From Eutreptiella sp. 'Long Island Sound 2002' (Eukaryota; Euglenozoa; Euglenophyceae; Eutreptiales; Eutreptiaceae), in contig OZ038381.1 in the NCBI GenBank assembly GCA_964036045.1, positions 69,998,242 to 70,062,241 on the forward strand: a DNA stretch of 64,000 nucleotides, read 5' to 3'. Below, in pieces: positions 46,666-58,089 of this stretch. The position numbers and the translations under genes were made by a program. A model generated the notes under the pieces. That model ran no database searches and had not been told where the DNA came from. It was given only the letters and a program-made list of their open reading frames with translations. Every line of letters starts with the position of its first letter. The first letter of the stretch is position 1.

Positions 46666-47010
46666 TCAGGGCCATCGAGGCCTAGACCCGAGAAAAACTG
46701 TCATGCAAGAACTCAAATTCATGTTGTATCATCAATCAGGGTCACTATAAGACCTAGACTGATGGTCGGGTGTATTTCCATATCAGTCGGGGCCGTTTTT
46801 GGGCCTGGACTGATAAGCTGGCACACTGGGGCTCAGCAATTGGCGTTTGATTAATCGACGCCACATGGGGCCTACATTGATGCCTTGCTGTACTCGAGCT
46901 CACGTCTGTGTCATGTGATCAATCAGGGCCATCTGGGGCCTAGACTAATATTTGGAGTGATGCAGAGTTGAAGTCAAAGCCGCTTTAGGGCCTAGACTCA
47001 TGCCACGTTG
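46665..47010. repeat. Tandem repeat with 'gggcctagac(c/t)gat', unit about 60-65 bp
   Basis: 'cagggcc...ggcctaga' occurs near 46668, 46737, 46790, 46865, 46927 and 46985. A related motif, 'aaggccat..aaggcctaga', recurs at 49900-50460. Confidence 0.65.
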
Positions 47011-47059
47011 TTGGGCAAAAAGAGTCCTGATGGGTGGCATATGGTGAAAAACGGACATT

Positions 47060-47770
47060 GCCATTTTATCCGGCATCCTCAAATTATGGGGCGGTTTTTT
47101 TATCTGGTCCCCAAAAGATTCTGCACTGCAGTGCAGAATTGACGTACAATGCTGTTGAACCCGCTGAAGGGAGTATAGCTGCTGAAACCGGCACCCTCAA
47201 ATTAAGAGCGGGGGGTCTTGGATGCATATTTGGCCATTTTTCGCCCAAAACGCCCTAAAAACGGTGAAAATTAGCACTCGGGGCAGGTTCTGCAACTCAG
47301 GAAGTGCAGGTTTTGGTAAACAGGGGCACTGCCGATAGAAACAGCCCTGTCCACTGTGTTCCCCACCCTCAAATTAGGGCAGGTAGACACTTGAATAGTC
47401 CAAACTGAGCAGAAAATGCGAAAACCCCTTTTTTGACATCAATTTTTGATGTCTGCTCTGATCAAATGAAAATCTGTCAATCTGGACCTCTTGTTGAGCC
47501 TGCAGGCTGAATGTGGCATAAAAATGACGCAAAACGGACACTGTTTTCGAATTTGGCATCCCCAAAATAGGGGGGCTAAAGGTGTTTTGCGCCCGCTTTG
47601 GCCAATTTTCTCAAAAAGGCCATTTTCCGCCAAATTTTGCCGTAAAGATGGCAGAATTTCACAATTTTGCAATCTGGATACCTTCTGCAGCCTGCAGTGC
47701 ATATGACTATCATATGGCTCTCAACTGGGGTCGCCATTCGGTTAGGTGACCTCAAAATAATGGGGATCCA
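47060..47770. repeat. Degenerate satellite, unit about 175-190 bp
   Basis: 'ggca(t/c)cctcaaatta.gggg' recurs near 47064, 47190, 47365, 47557 and 47744 (one short unit, then about 175-190 bp), each followed by a 'ccatttt(t/c)cgccaaa'-like stretch and usually 'ctgcagtgca'. Confidence 0.65.
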
Positions 47771-48780
47771 CTCAATAAAATGCTCCATTGAGCCATTTTT
47801 ACGCAAAAAGCCATTTTCGGCACTGTCCGGGGGGGGGGGGGGGTGGGGGCAGTGCTGAACTGACCCCTAGGGCCGGGGGGGGGGGCAGAGCCAACTTCTG
47901 TCCAATTCTGTCATCCCTAACCGCCACCGCGAACGCACGTGCACTCCCATGGCGTTGTTGGGAAAGCTCAAGCGGTAATGAAATCTTATCAAACTCATGG
48001 AAGTCGTGCACGCACGCCAGACTTGGTCTTGGCGGTGAAGACGGTAAACACACAGCACTGCAATGTGAAACGACTGAAATCTATGTATACATACACCAGA
48101 ATGGACCTGAAATTCTGGAGCGGCTCCCAACCTGACGTTGTGGAGAAATCCTGCTTCATCAGGGCCATGTAGGACGAGACAAACTATGAATTATGGCCCC
48201 TCTTTCCGTAGTCGAGGCCCATGCTTGAAAAAACAAGGGGAAGGCTGAGACCGCCGGCACGGATAAAAGCAAAATGCATGTGTGCCACTGACCGCAGCGC
48301 ACTGACGCTGATCTGAAACTGAATTTGATCTAAGCCTCCCTACGTACCGGAAATTGCACAGCACACCTAGTTGAACCCTACTCAACCCCCTCTTGAAGCG
48401 GTTGAGCCGCCCTCCCATCGTATTCCAATCATATGGTGCATTTCAGATTCTCCCAGGTTTTAAATAGGGAGCCACCTCTGCGTTGTGCACCTACAACTTG
48501 TTTCTACCCTGGCAACCCATGGAATCCTGTATATTGTGCAATTTGTATGAGTTTTTCAACCCCCTAGTGTATGCCTAATTCAAGACGCCGGATGAACCAC
48601 ACGCCACGCAAGCATTTTTTAGGACAATGAGAAACATGATATTGTGTGTTGGTGCAAGCCTCAGAAAGAGGAAAATGGTAGTCATGCACACTATTGTTCA
48701 GCTTTCAGTCATTGGAGATCCAAAACCCTGGCACGAGCATGTTTGTTTGGGCTTAAATGCATGAATTTGTTGGCGTGCGC
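47771..48780. other. No gene recognised; poly-G tracts
   Basis: G runs at about 47828-47842 and 47876-47885. No domain on either strand. Confidence 0.4.
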
Positions 48781-49450
48781 GACCATTGGTTCAACCGGGT
48801 TCAACCGCCCAAAATGACACAATTGAACCGGTTGAACCGCGGTTGAACCGCCTAGCCCGCAATATGGAACGATAAAAAAGACCGTAGCTCGAATAGTCCG
48901 CATGGTTCTACACAACGTGTTCAACCACTGATGTGAAGGCGGTTGAACTATGGTTCAACGATTGCAAGAGTGGCGCCACCTTCTTTTGGGAATTTTGACG
49001 TCAAGAATAAGCCTCCCAGCTTCTTGCCCAGTGAAGACCTTTGCTTGGCCATCGCGACGTTGTTAGGCAACGCGCCGTGATGAGCTTACCCGGGCGGTAA
49101 TGCGGTCCGGCAAAGTCATTCCATGTTGATTGCTCGTGATTAGGTCCACTAGTGCGTCCTTGGCACATGGTTGCGTTAATCCACCATATTTTGCCATGAG
49201 AAAATTTGCAACATCCTTGGTACTACACATTGTGGGGCAGAACACTAATAACAAATGTCCCACTGCTGGAATTTTACTAAGTAACATCAATTTTAAGTAA
49301 CTATCCCTGCCATGCGCTGCGGCGCGCGCGCCGCCGCCAGCACTAGCCTGTGGTTCACCCGGTTCAACCGGCAGTTCAACTGGATCAACCGCCACTTTCT
49401 ACTCAAAAACGTGGTAAAACTGGTTCTACCGCCACTTGAACCACCGAACA
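48780..49450. repeat. Cluster of GGTTCAACCG motifs
   Basis: Copies and inverted copies of GGTTCAACCG or CGGTTGAACC lie at about 48788-48850, 48940-48962 and 49357-49435 on either side of a motif-free centre. The layout resembles subterminal repeats of a DNA transposon, but I could not fix terminal repeats or a target duplication. A minus-strand frame in the centre (49063-49395) has no domain I recognise. Confidence 0.5.
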
Positions 49451-50798
49451 AATGGTTTGCAATTTCCAGTACGTAGGGCTGAAGTACTGATGGGGGGAGG
49501 GGGGCGATTTTGGCTATCACGTTGTCGATAACCTCGCAGCTAACCTGCGGATGTTGGCCCGGCGGCGATGGTCGTTGCGGATGTAATAGCCGCAGCAATG
49601 GCCGAGGGGCTGCCGTTGACCGTGAGGACTCCAACAAAGACTTCCATGGTGGTGTCCTGAATGGAGGTCCCGACTGATGGCCGCTCTGCTGATGTCGTTG
49701 TTGTCGATGATGTCCATGTCGCCGATGGTGCCGCTGCGGGATGATGAACCCAAATCAATCTTGGCGATCAGCCCCACCTAAGCAAAGGGAAGCAACAAAA
49801 GGCGGACCTTGTGGAGGACTAAGAAGAGTGGGATGGCTGAATTTGGAGGGGAGTAAGGAGAGGGAGGGAAAGGAGAACAACCAAGGTCACTTGACAGGAC
49901 CTAGGTGTAGTGTTTTGTCTCAAGGTTACAATCGGAGCCTAGAGGTACACCCTTGAACCCAACCCATGAGGGGAAGGAGGAAAGAAGTTGTCTCAAGGCC
50001 ATCAAGGCCTAGATTCTCAACACATTGCTTTGCAAGGCACTTGGCCTTGCTTTACCTGTGTGATGAGGGGGAAGGAGAGAAGAGATTGCTCAAGGCCATG
50101 TGAAGGCCTAGAGAATCATGATTGTTTTGAGGACCTAGCTTGGCCTAGTGCTAACCTTTTCCTTCAAACACGAATGCAAATTGCAAAGCACATGATGAAA
50201 AGGGAAGGGGAGGGAAGGCAAGGATAAAAGGTCTTTTGTGTGTGTGCGCACGCTCCCTCTTTTTGTTTAGGACTCTTCCGGGTTCCCTAGCACTCAAACG
50301 TCACTAACACATGCTCAGGACCATGCTTAGGTCTAAAGCACCGAAAACAACTATGATTGCGGAAAGATGAAAGCAAGACTTCACTCGGAGTCTAGCCATG
50401 CAATTTGTAGGTTGTGGACAATTTTGGTGTCAACCAGGACCGTCTTGAGGTCTAGCCTGACGTTGTGCAACCACTGGCGGGGGGCAGGGCTGGGTCTGGC
50501 TGGCTGGACGCGTGATACCGACCACAAATTGTATCAAATTGTGTATACGGCCCAAAAACTGACGCTGTAAATTTCTGGGGATTTCTTGTGACCTCCATGA
50601 TGTTTGAAACATAATGTTGCATGCACTCCGTACACGTGAAGCATACAGCAAGCCCTGAGAAATTAGCCTACCAATCTGTGATATGTGTCAAATTTGTTCA
50701 TAAAGTGGAAGTCGTGAGCGTGAGGGGGGGGGGCATTGATCTACACCATGTGTCTAGACATAGGGGAGGAGATTTCATACCACATTATTCTACCAGGC
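49451..50798. other. No gene recognised; 'aggcctaga' motifs
   Basis: At 49900-50460 'aaggccat...aaggcctaga' and 'gacctag' phrases recur at irregular spacing and resemble the 46.7-47.0 kb repeat. No coding evidence. Confidence 0.4.
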
Positions 50799-52151
50799 CT
50801 ACTTGCGAACAATGGTCCCAAGTGAGGCTCCGGGACCTCGCCCGTGGATTTGGGTCACGTGTTGGAGCAGCTCAGGTTGTTGCCCCCAACCGTGGCCCAT
50901 GCCGATGGTCGACTCGGCACATTCCGCGGACGGCGGCCGGGAGGTACGGGTGGGCGGCCGCGTAGCTGTCGAGCGGGGCCGCCACTGGGGCTGCGGCGCC
51001 GTAGCCGCCGGACGAGACCGCTGCTTGCCCTCAGGCGTGGGGCTGGTCTGGAGCTGCACTGCAACAAAAAGGTCGATATCATCGTAGTAGGGAACCTGAA
51101 TTGGGCGGCCGACCGACCCTTCGTCATCCGAGACTTCAACGTACTCCGTCGGAGGCACGGGTGTCCCGTACTGTTGTACCTCCGTGCTGCTGACGGCTGC
51201 CGTAGAATCCGGACCCTTCTCGCGCTTGTGACGCTTGGTGGCCTGGAACGTTGATTCTAAGCCCTTCAGAGCCAGCGTGGGCCAACAATTGGGGCCCTGT
51301 GGATGCTCCGCCCCCGGATACAGGTTCTAGATGACCTGCGCCACATGGAATGGTACCTTCAACCACTTGACCCGCTTGAGGAGGAAGACCCAAAGCTCCG
51401 GAGGAATTTCATTGTGCCCCAAGACCTCTTGGGTGGCGTATGAGAAGCAAGGTTCACCTTGCCATGCAAAGCGCAGTCCCGGGGTATCCTCAGACATGGG
51501 CAAAACCCGCATCGCCAAAGCAATCTCATGGCGCAGATGTGCCTCCAACTGGTGGTGTTTGCTTGGGGGCACCACCAACAGCATGCCATCCGGCCTGCTT
51601 AAAAGGAAGACACCACCCGTGTCAAGGTCCTCGGCAGTCATGGCGAGGCCATAGCCCTCTTGGAGCGGCACGTACGTTGTGTACGGCATGCTCTTCCAGG
51701 CTTGCAAAAACCCGGTATCAGCATGGCCTCGGATGTTGGAGCTGCCGCGAGTGCCCACCTGCTTCTGGAGGCTTTGAGCGGCCTGCCACATGTTTGGCGA
51801 TAACACCAAGCACATGTTCTTGGCGAACCCCAATTTCAGGTAAGGCGGTGCCCGCCCCGCCACGAATTCGCAGCCTTAGAACTGGCCGTAATCAACGACA
51901 AGCTCTTGATAGCCTGCAAATCGGATTTTGTCTCGACACTCTGCGTCCCGTTCGACAAACAGGTCCAAGTTGTCTCGGTGGCGTTTAATGCCCTTTTTTG
52001 TCCCCCGGTTGCCATGACAATATGTGTAGGAGGGCGGCACATAGCGGTAATACGCACTTAGTGTGCGCGTCCGCGCACTTTTGATGACATAGCAGTTGTG
52101 CTCTGAGATGACATGCTTGTTGTCGAGAAAACTGACTGTAGGACAATGCAA
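50799..52151 (-). pseudogene. SET-like reading frame downstream of the C0 chromodomain
   Basis: About 450 codons lie in a single minus-strand frame with only two stops (TAA at 51876-51878, TAG at 51327-51329). It is the same frame as the chromodomain at 52311-52601. The first 90 residues end ...RDKIRFAGYQELVVDYGQF, which resembles the end of a SET domain (R.I.aG.EL..DYG..W). A roughly 180-residue globular part of unknown family follows (PPELWVFLLKR, LDTGGVFLLSRPDG), then a Pro/Arg/Ser-rich tail with an acidic VEVSDDEGS patch. Just upstream a pyrimidine-rich tract ends in CTACAG at about 52138-52143, possibly a splice acceptor. It may be an extra frame of the chromovirus or host sequence next to it. 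The SET call is inference from the C-terminal motif only; the Asn-His part is not clear. Confidence 0.4.
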
Positions 52152-52310
52152 AGACGCGTTGTGGAGATGGTGGGGGAGAGATTGAGGGCTGGCACAAAAT
52201 CAAGCTGCAGAGCACAACAAAGAAGTGGTGGACGAGGGGGGGGGGGGGGGGGCAGTGGATGTGCGACACGAGAGCCTTATGAACCGACAACCCTTTTCAG
52301 ATTTCATGCT

Positions 52311-52601
52311 TCATTTGGTGACAGGTAGAAGTTGCTTAACATCCACTGCTACTTTTTTGTCTATGCAATATCGTACCCATGGTAGGTTGTATCCCGGCAC
52401 AGAATTCTCAGCGGGTTCCCATGTGTCATTTTTTTCACTATAGTCTTGCCAATTGACAAGAAAATAGAGTTTGTTGACACCGTTCTTGCGCACCAGCTTG
52501 TGATCCCAGATTTTGTGGACCAAGTATGGCATACTTGGATCAGGTTGTTTGGTTTTACACAGTGTCTTGCTCCAATATAGTGGAACCGAGGCTCCCAACA
52601 A
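52311..52601 (-). pseudogene. Chromodomain of C0
   Basis: About 96 codons, with YLVHKIWDHKLV, LYFLVNWQDYS and DTWEPAEN in the order of a chromodomain: a hydrophobic first strand, then Y-F-L-V-W-Q-x-Y, then TWEP. In chromoviruses this module at the integrase C-terminus reads methylated histone tails. It sits one frame off the integrase part. Frame and motif are well preserved here. Confidence 0.82.
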
Positions 52602-52618
52602 TCGTTCCTTGTAACTCT

Positions 52619-53013
52619 TTAGATCTGAAACATGGTTTTCGTGTGTGTATGATCATCGGACCCAATGATGTATGTGTCACGACCCTTTCGGGAGATGACA
52701 TCACATGAACCTATGCAAAAAGGGTCAAGGGCACCCGTCCAGAGGGGACGCTGCATACGTACCCAAACAAGGTCGCCGGGAAAATATTCAGTGGATGGTT
52801 GACGATGTTTGCTGTAACGGTCCTCATAAGCCTTTAGTTGTTGTTCTTGGAGACTCTTAGCAATGCGGTCCATATCCCTCATTTTTTGCAACCATTGTGT
52901 GGCGCATGCCACTTCGCGGATTTGAGGCAGGCAAGGCGCCAGTCCTATTTTGTTGCGACGAAACAAAATTTGATGAGGGCTACGCCCTAGATGACCCGGC
53001 TTCTGGAAGTAAC
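52619..53013 (-). pseudogene. Integrase C-terminal part of C0
   Basis: It starts right at the E3 insertion point and reads LGRSPHQILFRR, then DRIAKSLQEQQLKAYEDRYS, then YFPGDLVWVRM, the typical end of a gypsy integrase with its DNA-binding tail. The open frame extends into the E3 LTR only by chance. The integrase core at 58249-58754 is its upstream partner, and the frame resumes across the site when E3 and one GTAAC copy are ignored. Confidence 0.85.
53009..53013. repeat. Target-site duplication of E3, left copy
   Basis: GTAAC, repeated at 58244-58248. Confidence 0.85.
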
Positions 53014-53206
53014 TGTAGAACCCTTGGCCAATCCCAGCACAGGCACAATCAAGATCGTGGATGTTTGTGATCAAACTGCATGCCTGTGCAGATAAAAAGC
53101 ATGCCGAAAACTAGCAGACACTCATTAACAAATAAATCTACAATAATCTATCCGCGTGCAATCCCGGCGCACATCCGTGCTACCAGCAGGCACCCGCACT
53201 CCTGCA
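53014..53206 (-). repeat. LTR of E3, left copy
   Basis: TGTAGAACCCTTGG...CTCCTGCA on the + strand; direct repeat of 58051-58243 with the same length. Confidence 0.87.
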
Positions 53207-54732
53207 CTGCCCTCCCAAGCGCATTGCACACCTGCTGGCAATGGCTGAGAAGCAGTGTAGGAGTGCCGTGCCTGCTCACGTCACAAAAAACATAATATCA
53301 CGTTATCATACACCCTGACATACAAACAGTGGGCACCAGGCCATAAACGGCTACCAAGAAGAGAGCACCTATGCCACAGTGCCTACAATAATGCACTGTT
53401 CACCCCAACAGACCTGCACCGTGTGAACGTTAGCTTGGGGTCGTGCTGCAGCTGCATGCATATGTTTCCTCAGACAAAGATCTCTTTTTTGCACAATAAA
53501 AACAAATGAAGGCACTGCCACTGTTGCACTCCTGTGGGCAGTGCTGGCCCATGCCAAAGCAGAATCAAACGAAAAGCAAACTGACAAGACACACACGGGC
53601 AGGACAGCAAGTATTGTTGTCAGTTCTTTTTCCACGTCACTCAGTGCATGAGCCCACTTACTATTGTACACTGGGTCTTCATCTGTGCAGATGAGCTTTC
53701 CTTTACTTCTCTCTTTGCCGCTCTGTCCTCATGCTTGCCTGTGAGACACACAAAACATAACAAAACACCTACGCCTGACAACGCACACGATAAGTATTTC
53801 GTGCGTCAGAACAAAATGGCGAACACAACAAAAGTGCAAATGCAATGCACCCAGTCACGATGGAGCAGAGACACACCATGGCGCCAGCAAACGTGGGAAA
53901 AAAAAAGCCTGCTCGTAAACGTGAAGCGTCGAGTGAAACACACGACGAAAAAAAAACAAAAATACAGCTCCCAAAACGAACACACCACTTAAACGAAGGG
54001 CAGCTCCTGTATCAGTATTACATAAAAAGCCCCAGTAAAGACCTTTATCGCCCAATCAGAGCGCAGAGCAGAACTCCAATTTTTCTTTTGCCGTCATTTG
54101 CATCATCAACAACATGGTACGACACATTCGGCGGTGGAACTAACACGTGTTCAAAAGAAAGCCCTACATCGCGAAGCAGACACACCCATTACAAGTCCTT
54201 TATCACTGTTTAAAAACAACTCAGTCATCGTAAGGTATTGTAGGGTTCAAGTAACCCAAATACAAGTAACTTCTGTACTTTGCGTCTCAGCGGCCTAAAC
54301 AAGTAGTAGCAAAGCAGTAAAAATAACCCTGCCGCCACACACCAAGCGAAGCAGCAGACAAAGCCACGAGCGACGCGATCACACCATCACGTTGGCGTGT
54401 TCGGCTTCCGTTGTACACTCCTTCACGTCACGTTTTCTCCAGTAACGGTTGTGGCCTACAAGTAAGGCAACCCAGAAAGCAGTAACTAACTCGCGCCTAC
54501 AGGAAAAACAGCCACACAACACAGCACACATACCAAGCGACCCGGCATGCGTGCGGTTTCTAGTCTCCTCTCATCACAGTCCTCGCAACGCAGTGACCAA
54601 GCAACGCATTCTCATGATCACAATGCAGCAGAACCTGCAAAGAACAGTGGCAGCAGCGCAAACGCAAGGCTGAACCACCGAACAGCAGGGACCGCAAGGC
54701 GTAACGCACATGAAAAAAAAGATATATCAGGT
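53207..54732. other. E3 interior left of T2, no gene recognised
   Basis: Short frames only. Plus-strand frames at 53648-53992 and 53845-54213 are basic and Lys-rich with no domain I can name. Confidence 0.4.
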
Positions 54733-54769
54733 ACCTCTGTTATCAATTGATTCGGGCCCTGCGACATAG

Positions 54770-55090
54770 AGACGTCAGGATGGCGTCAGGATGGCGTCGG
54801 GATAGCGTCACGATTGTTTCAGGATGGCGTCAGGATGGCGTCAGGATGCATCAGGATTGCCGCCAGGATGCTGTCAGGATGATGGGTAGTTTGGCGTCAG
54901 GATGGCGTCAGATTGCGTCAGGATGCGTCAGGATGGTGTCAGGAGAACGGCAGAAAAGCATCAGGATGGCGTCAGGGAGCGTCAGGGTGGGGTCAGGATG
55001 GCGTCAGGATGGCGTCAGGATATCATGTTGGCGTCAGGATGGCGTGAGGATAGCGTCAGGATAGCGTCAGGATAGTGTCAGAATGGTGCA
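54770..55090. repeat. 11-bp minisatellite, left block of T2
   Basis: About 25 imperfect units of GGCGTCAGGAT with frequent indels. The same unit in the same orientation fills 56945-57330. Confidence 0.9.
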
Positions 55091-55445
55091 GCCAGGACCT
55101 GATGGCATCTCAGGCTGTCCATCAGGCCTCCGGGGCTGATAGGTACCAGAAATAGGTTACAAATAAAGATTGAAATGTTGTATAAGGTACAAACCTGATG
55201 AGATGTTTTGGACATCTTTTAGAAGGCTTTAAGGCAGGAAATGCCGAAAACTGTTTCTTCAACAAAAGAATATATTTGCTCTCTGACATAATGATGGTTT
55301 AAGAAAATAGCTAGCTTGTTAGAGCGAGAAAGCCGACGCATACTCCCGGAACCCCATCCGCAGTCCCGATATGAAGAAACGTGCTTACAGGTATGCAATT
55401 TACAACTGTTCAGTTTCATTTTGTGTATCTTCCGTTTCATTAAGA

Positions 55446-56023
55446 TTACTGGTTGAATATTTCCATCTTCTCTGCTTGTGCAGGGCGACACAAGAAGCAA
55501 GTGAAGAAGAAGGAGAAGAAGAAGAGGAGGGAAGAAGATGAAGAGAGAAAGAAGGTGACAGAGAAGACGAAGAAAGAGCAGAAGAAGAAGAAGGAGAGAA
55601 GAGAAGAAAGAAAAGAAAAAGAAAAGAAGACGGAGCTGAAATTCAAGGTCTGCTTGGCGCCGCTGCTGCAGAAGCTGCCGCTGCCGCTGTGCTGCTGGAT
55701 CTGCTGCTGCTTGTTGCTACCGCTGCTGCTGCTTGCTGGTGGTGGTGCCGCAGCAGCTTGCTGCTGCGGCGGGTGCTGCTGCTGCATGCTCCTGGTGCTG
55801 CTGCTGATTGCTGTTGGTGGTGCTACAGGTTGCTCCTGCTGCTGTTGCTGCTTGCTCTGTATGTTTTTTGACTGTTCCCGCGTGCTGTGAGTGTCATTTG
55901 CGTGTCGCCGCGTGCTGTGAGTGTCACTTGAGTGTTCGCGCGTGCTGTGGGTGTCCTTTGAGTGTCGGCGCCTGCTGTCAGTGTCATTTGTGTGTCGTTT
56001 GAGTGTCGTTTGAGGTGCAGCAA
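55446..56023. repeat. Low-complexity core of T2
   Basis: A GAAGAA-rich stretch (55500-55640), then a GCT/GCC-rich stretch (55660-55870), then about five copies of a 30-bp unit 'cgcgtgctgtgagtgtcatttg' (55875-56010). Long frames on both strands (+55453-55890 Lys/Glu then Leu/Cys rich; -55446-56096 Gln/Ser/Phe rich) follow from this composition. Confidence 0.7.
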
Positions 56024-56940
56024 TGGTTTCTGATGCGCAGGGTGTCAAAGCCGAGATCGCAAGGACAGCCAATGAGAAGATGAGCGAACTGAGCAACCAA
56101 TATCATCGACTCGTCGGCACTACAGTGCTGGAGGGCTGTACTCTGTTGCTATTCTCTCCCGACTTCGGAAAGAGCACAATGGCTCACCCCATTGTCAGTA
56201 ACTTGATAGCACTGAACCATAGTATGCCAGGGCTTGAAAGGGGTATAATCAGGATGGGCATGGTCGGTGAACGGTATTTTTTTATTATTTAGTACAACCG
56301 GGTCCAAATTTTAGTAGAATGCAAAAACAAACCATTAGTAGACGCGGCATGGAATTCACTGGTTGTGCATCGTCGAAAGGATGGGCAGTAAAAAACAACA
56401 TGCTTAGAATGGTTCAGAAATAGAATTGGCATTGAATGTTTGACTGGATAATTTCTCCATTCGCAAGAGTAAGGGTAGCATGGGATTTGGAACCTTTTTG
56501 CAGTGGTAAATCGCCAAGTGGCAAATACAAACATACCTAGACTAGGTATGGAATGCAAGTTGAAACCTATTTTGCACTGGCAAAAGCATGGGCTGCATAA
56601 GCAACATGTTTGAAAACTTTGGAAAGCGGAATGGCTATTGAACGTATGATTGGACTCCTTTTGGCTAGGCAGAAGCAGAAGTAGATTGTATGTTCAGACT
56701 GTTTTTGCATTGGTAAAATCGGGGTCGCCAAAAAAAAAGGGTAAAAATACGATGTATGGACTGTTAATTGAAACCTATTTTGCATCGGCTGAAAAAAGCA
56801 ACATGATTGATAAATTTCAGAAATGGAATAGGTGCCTTGGTTGGCAAAAAGATGATTTTCTCTCCGAAATCTAGGATTTTTTTTGCAACAATTTAACTAG
56901 GGTTAGGGTTAGGGTTACACCCAAGTGTTAGGTTTGGGCC
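56023..56940. other. Right core of T2, no gene recognised
   Basis: A plus frame of 89 codons (56023-56292) begins MVSDAQGVKAEIARTANEK and has no recognisable domain. In 56330-56880 several phrases such as 'cattggcaaaag' and 'gaaacctattttgcat' recur loosely. Confidence 0.35.
56897..56917 (+). repeat. Telomere-like tract (TTAGGG)3 inside T2
   Basis: Three to four TTAGGG units on the + strand, directly before the right minisatellite block. Opposite orientation to the tracts at 12033 and 13223. Confidence 0.8.
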
Positions 56941-56944
56941 TGAG

Positions 56945-57330
56945 CCAGATGAGGGCCCGGGTGCGTCAGGACATCGTCAGGATGCGTCAGGACGGCGTCA
57001 GGATGGCATCAGGGTGGCGTCAGGAGCGCGTCAGGAATGGTTCACATATGTGCCAGGAAGCGTCAGGGTGGCGTCAGGATGGCGTCAGGACAACATCAGG
57101 AAAATGTCAAGGCAGCGTCAGGATGGCGTCAGGATGGCGTGAGGATGGCGTCAGTATGGCGTCAGGATTCGTCAGGATGGCGTCAGGCAGGCGTCACAGG
57201 TCTGTCATGCTAGAAGTGTGGGCGCCAGGAGCACGTCAGGATGCGTCAGGATGTGTCAGGAAGGCGTCAGGGAAGCGTCAGGAAGGCGCCAGGATAATTT
57301 AGCCTCGGAATGGCGTCAGGACGACGTCAA
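56945..57330. repeat. 11-bp minisatellite, right block of T2
   Basis: About 30 imperfect units of GGCGTCAGGAT, same orientation as the left block. Confidence 0.9.
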
Positions 57331-57459
57331 ACGACGCAGGGCCCGAATCAAGTGACCTCCGTGCCATCTTTTTCCTCCACGGCGGCGGCGTTTCTTTTCC
57401 CCTTCCACCGTAGCGCACTGATCACCTGCACCTTCAGGGTCGGACTCACCGTTCACTTG

Positions 57460-58089
57460 TCAGATGGCAGCCTTCACCTCAAAATCTGAGTCCCAGCGCT
57501 TCTTGTACTCCTCCGCTACCCTTTTGACTGGCTGCGAAGCAAACAGATCGGGCACCGTCTGATTCTCATACTGCATCTCCAACCGTCTCGTTCGCCACTC
57601 ACTGCTCATACTGTACTCTTGAAGCTTGCGAAGCAGCTTTGCATAATCTCGGTCCGCGCACACGATACCATTTTTCTCTAACACCGTAAGACACCCCTCT
57701 TGTTTGACATGCCGCAAAGCTCAAAGCCTGTCCTTTTCCCACTCTTCAAGTTCTCGAACACCACCTTCATTGTTCAAAACACGCTCATGCGCAACTGACC
57801 CAAGCTTTCCTTGAACCACTGCCTCAAGGTACTCCACAGCGCCCGGCACTTCAGTATCAGCCCCAACAGAACGGACAGCGCGCAGCGCGGCAGCGATCTT
57901 GAGCTCACAAGCACCATTCTCCGTCTTGCAGTCCTGGAAGACTTTTTGCACGCCTAGCGCGTGCAGTGCCTGGAACTGGCCCTGTTTCATAATGTCCGCT
58001 ATGCCCTGATGCGCTCCAGCGACCTTGAAATTTTCGGTAGGCTTTTTGATTGTAGAACCCTTGGCCCATCCCAGCACAGGAACAATCAA
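57460..58089 (-). pseudogene. E3 reading frame, possibly Gag-like
   Basis: About 210 codons in one frame with a single TGA at 57721-57723. It begins near the 5' LTR end and is helix-rich and charged (KVFQDCKTENGACELKIAAAL, EEYKKRWDSDF). Phrases such as GACELKIAAALRAVRSVG recall armadillo-type repeats, but too weakly to call. No zinc knuckle. Position just after the 5' LTR fits a Gag-like protein; function unknown. It ends about 110 bases from T2. Confidence 0.4.

Larger units (their letters stand above)
54741..57354. mobile_element. 2.6-kb inverted-repeat element T2 inside E3
   Basis: TTGATTCGGGCCCTGCG at 54747-54763 is repeated in exact inverse at 57335-57351. Outside these, ACCTCTGT (54733-54740) and ACCTCCGT (57355-57362) look like an 8-bp target duplication with one change, which would fit hAT, as would a CA-type start at the right end. 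The left end has a few extra bases. Both subterminal zones consist of an 11-bp minisatellite. No transposase is visible, so it would be non-autonomous. Confidence 0.65.

Noticed and set aside
55446-56096. 216-codon minus-strand frame with a hydrophobic start like a signal peptide
   Set aside because: The region is a chain of GAA, GCT and 30-bp repeats inside a transposon; composition alone explains the frame.
57460-58089. Armadillo-repeat protein
   Set aside because: Only one short phrase is suggestive; repeat periodicity is not evident.
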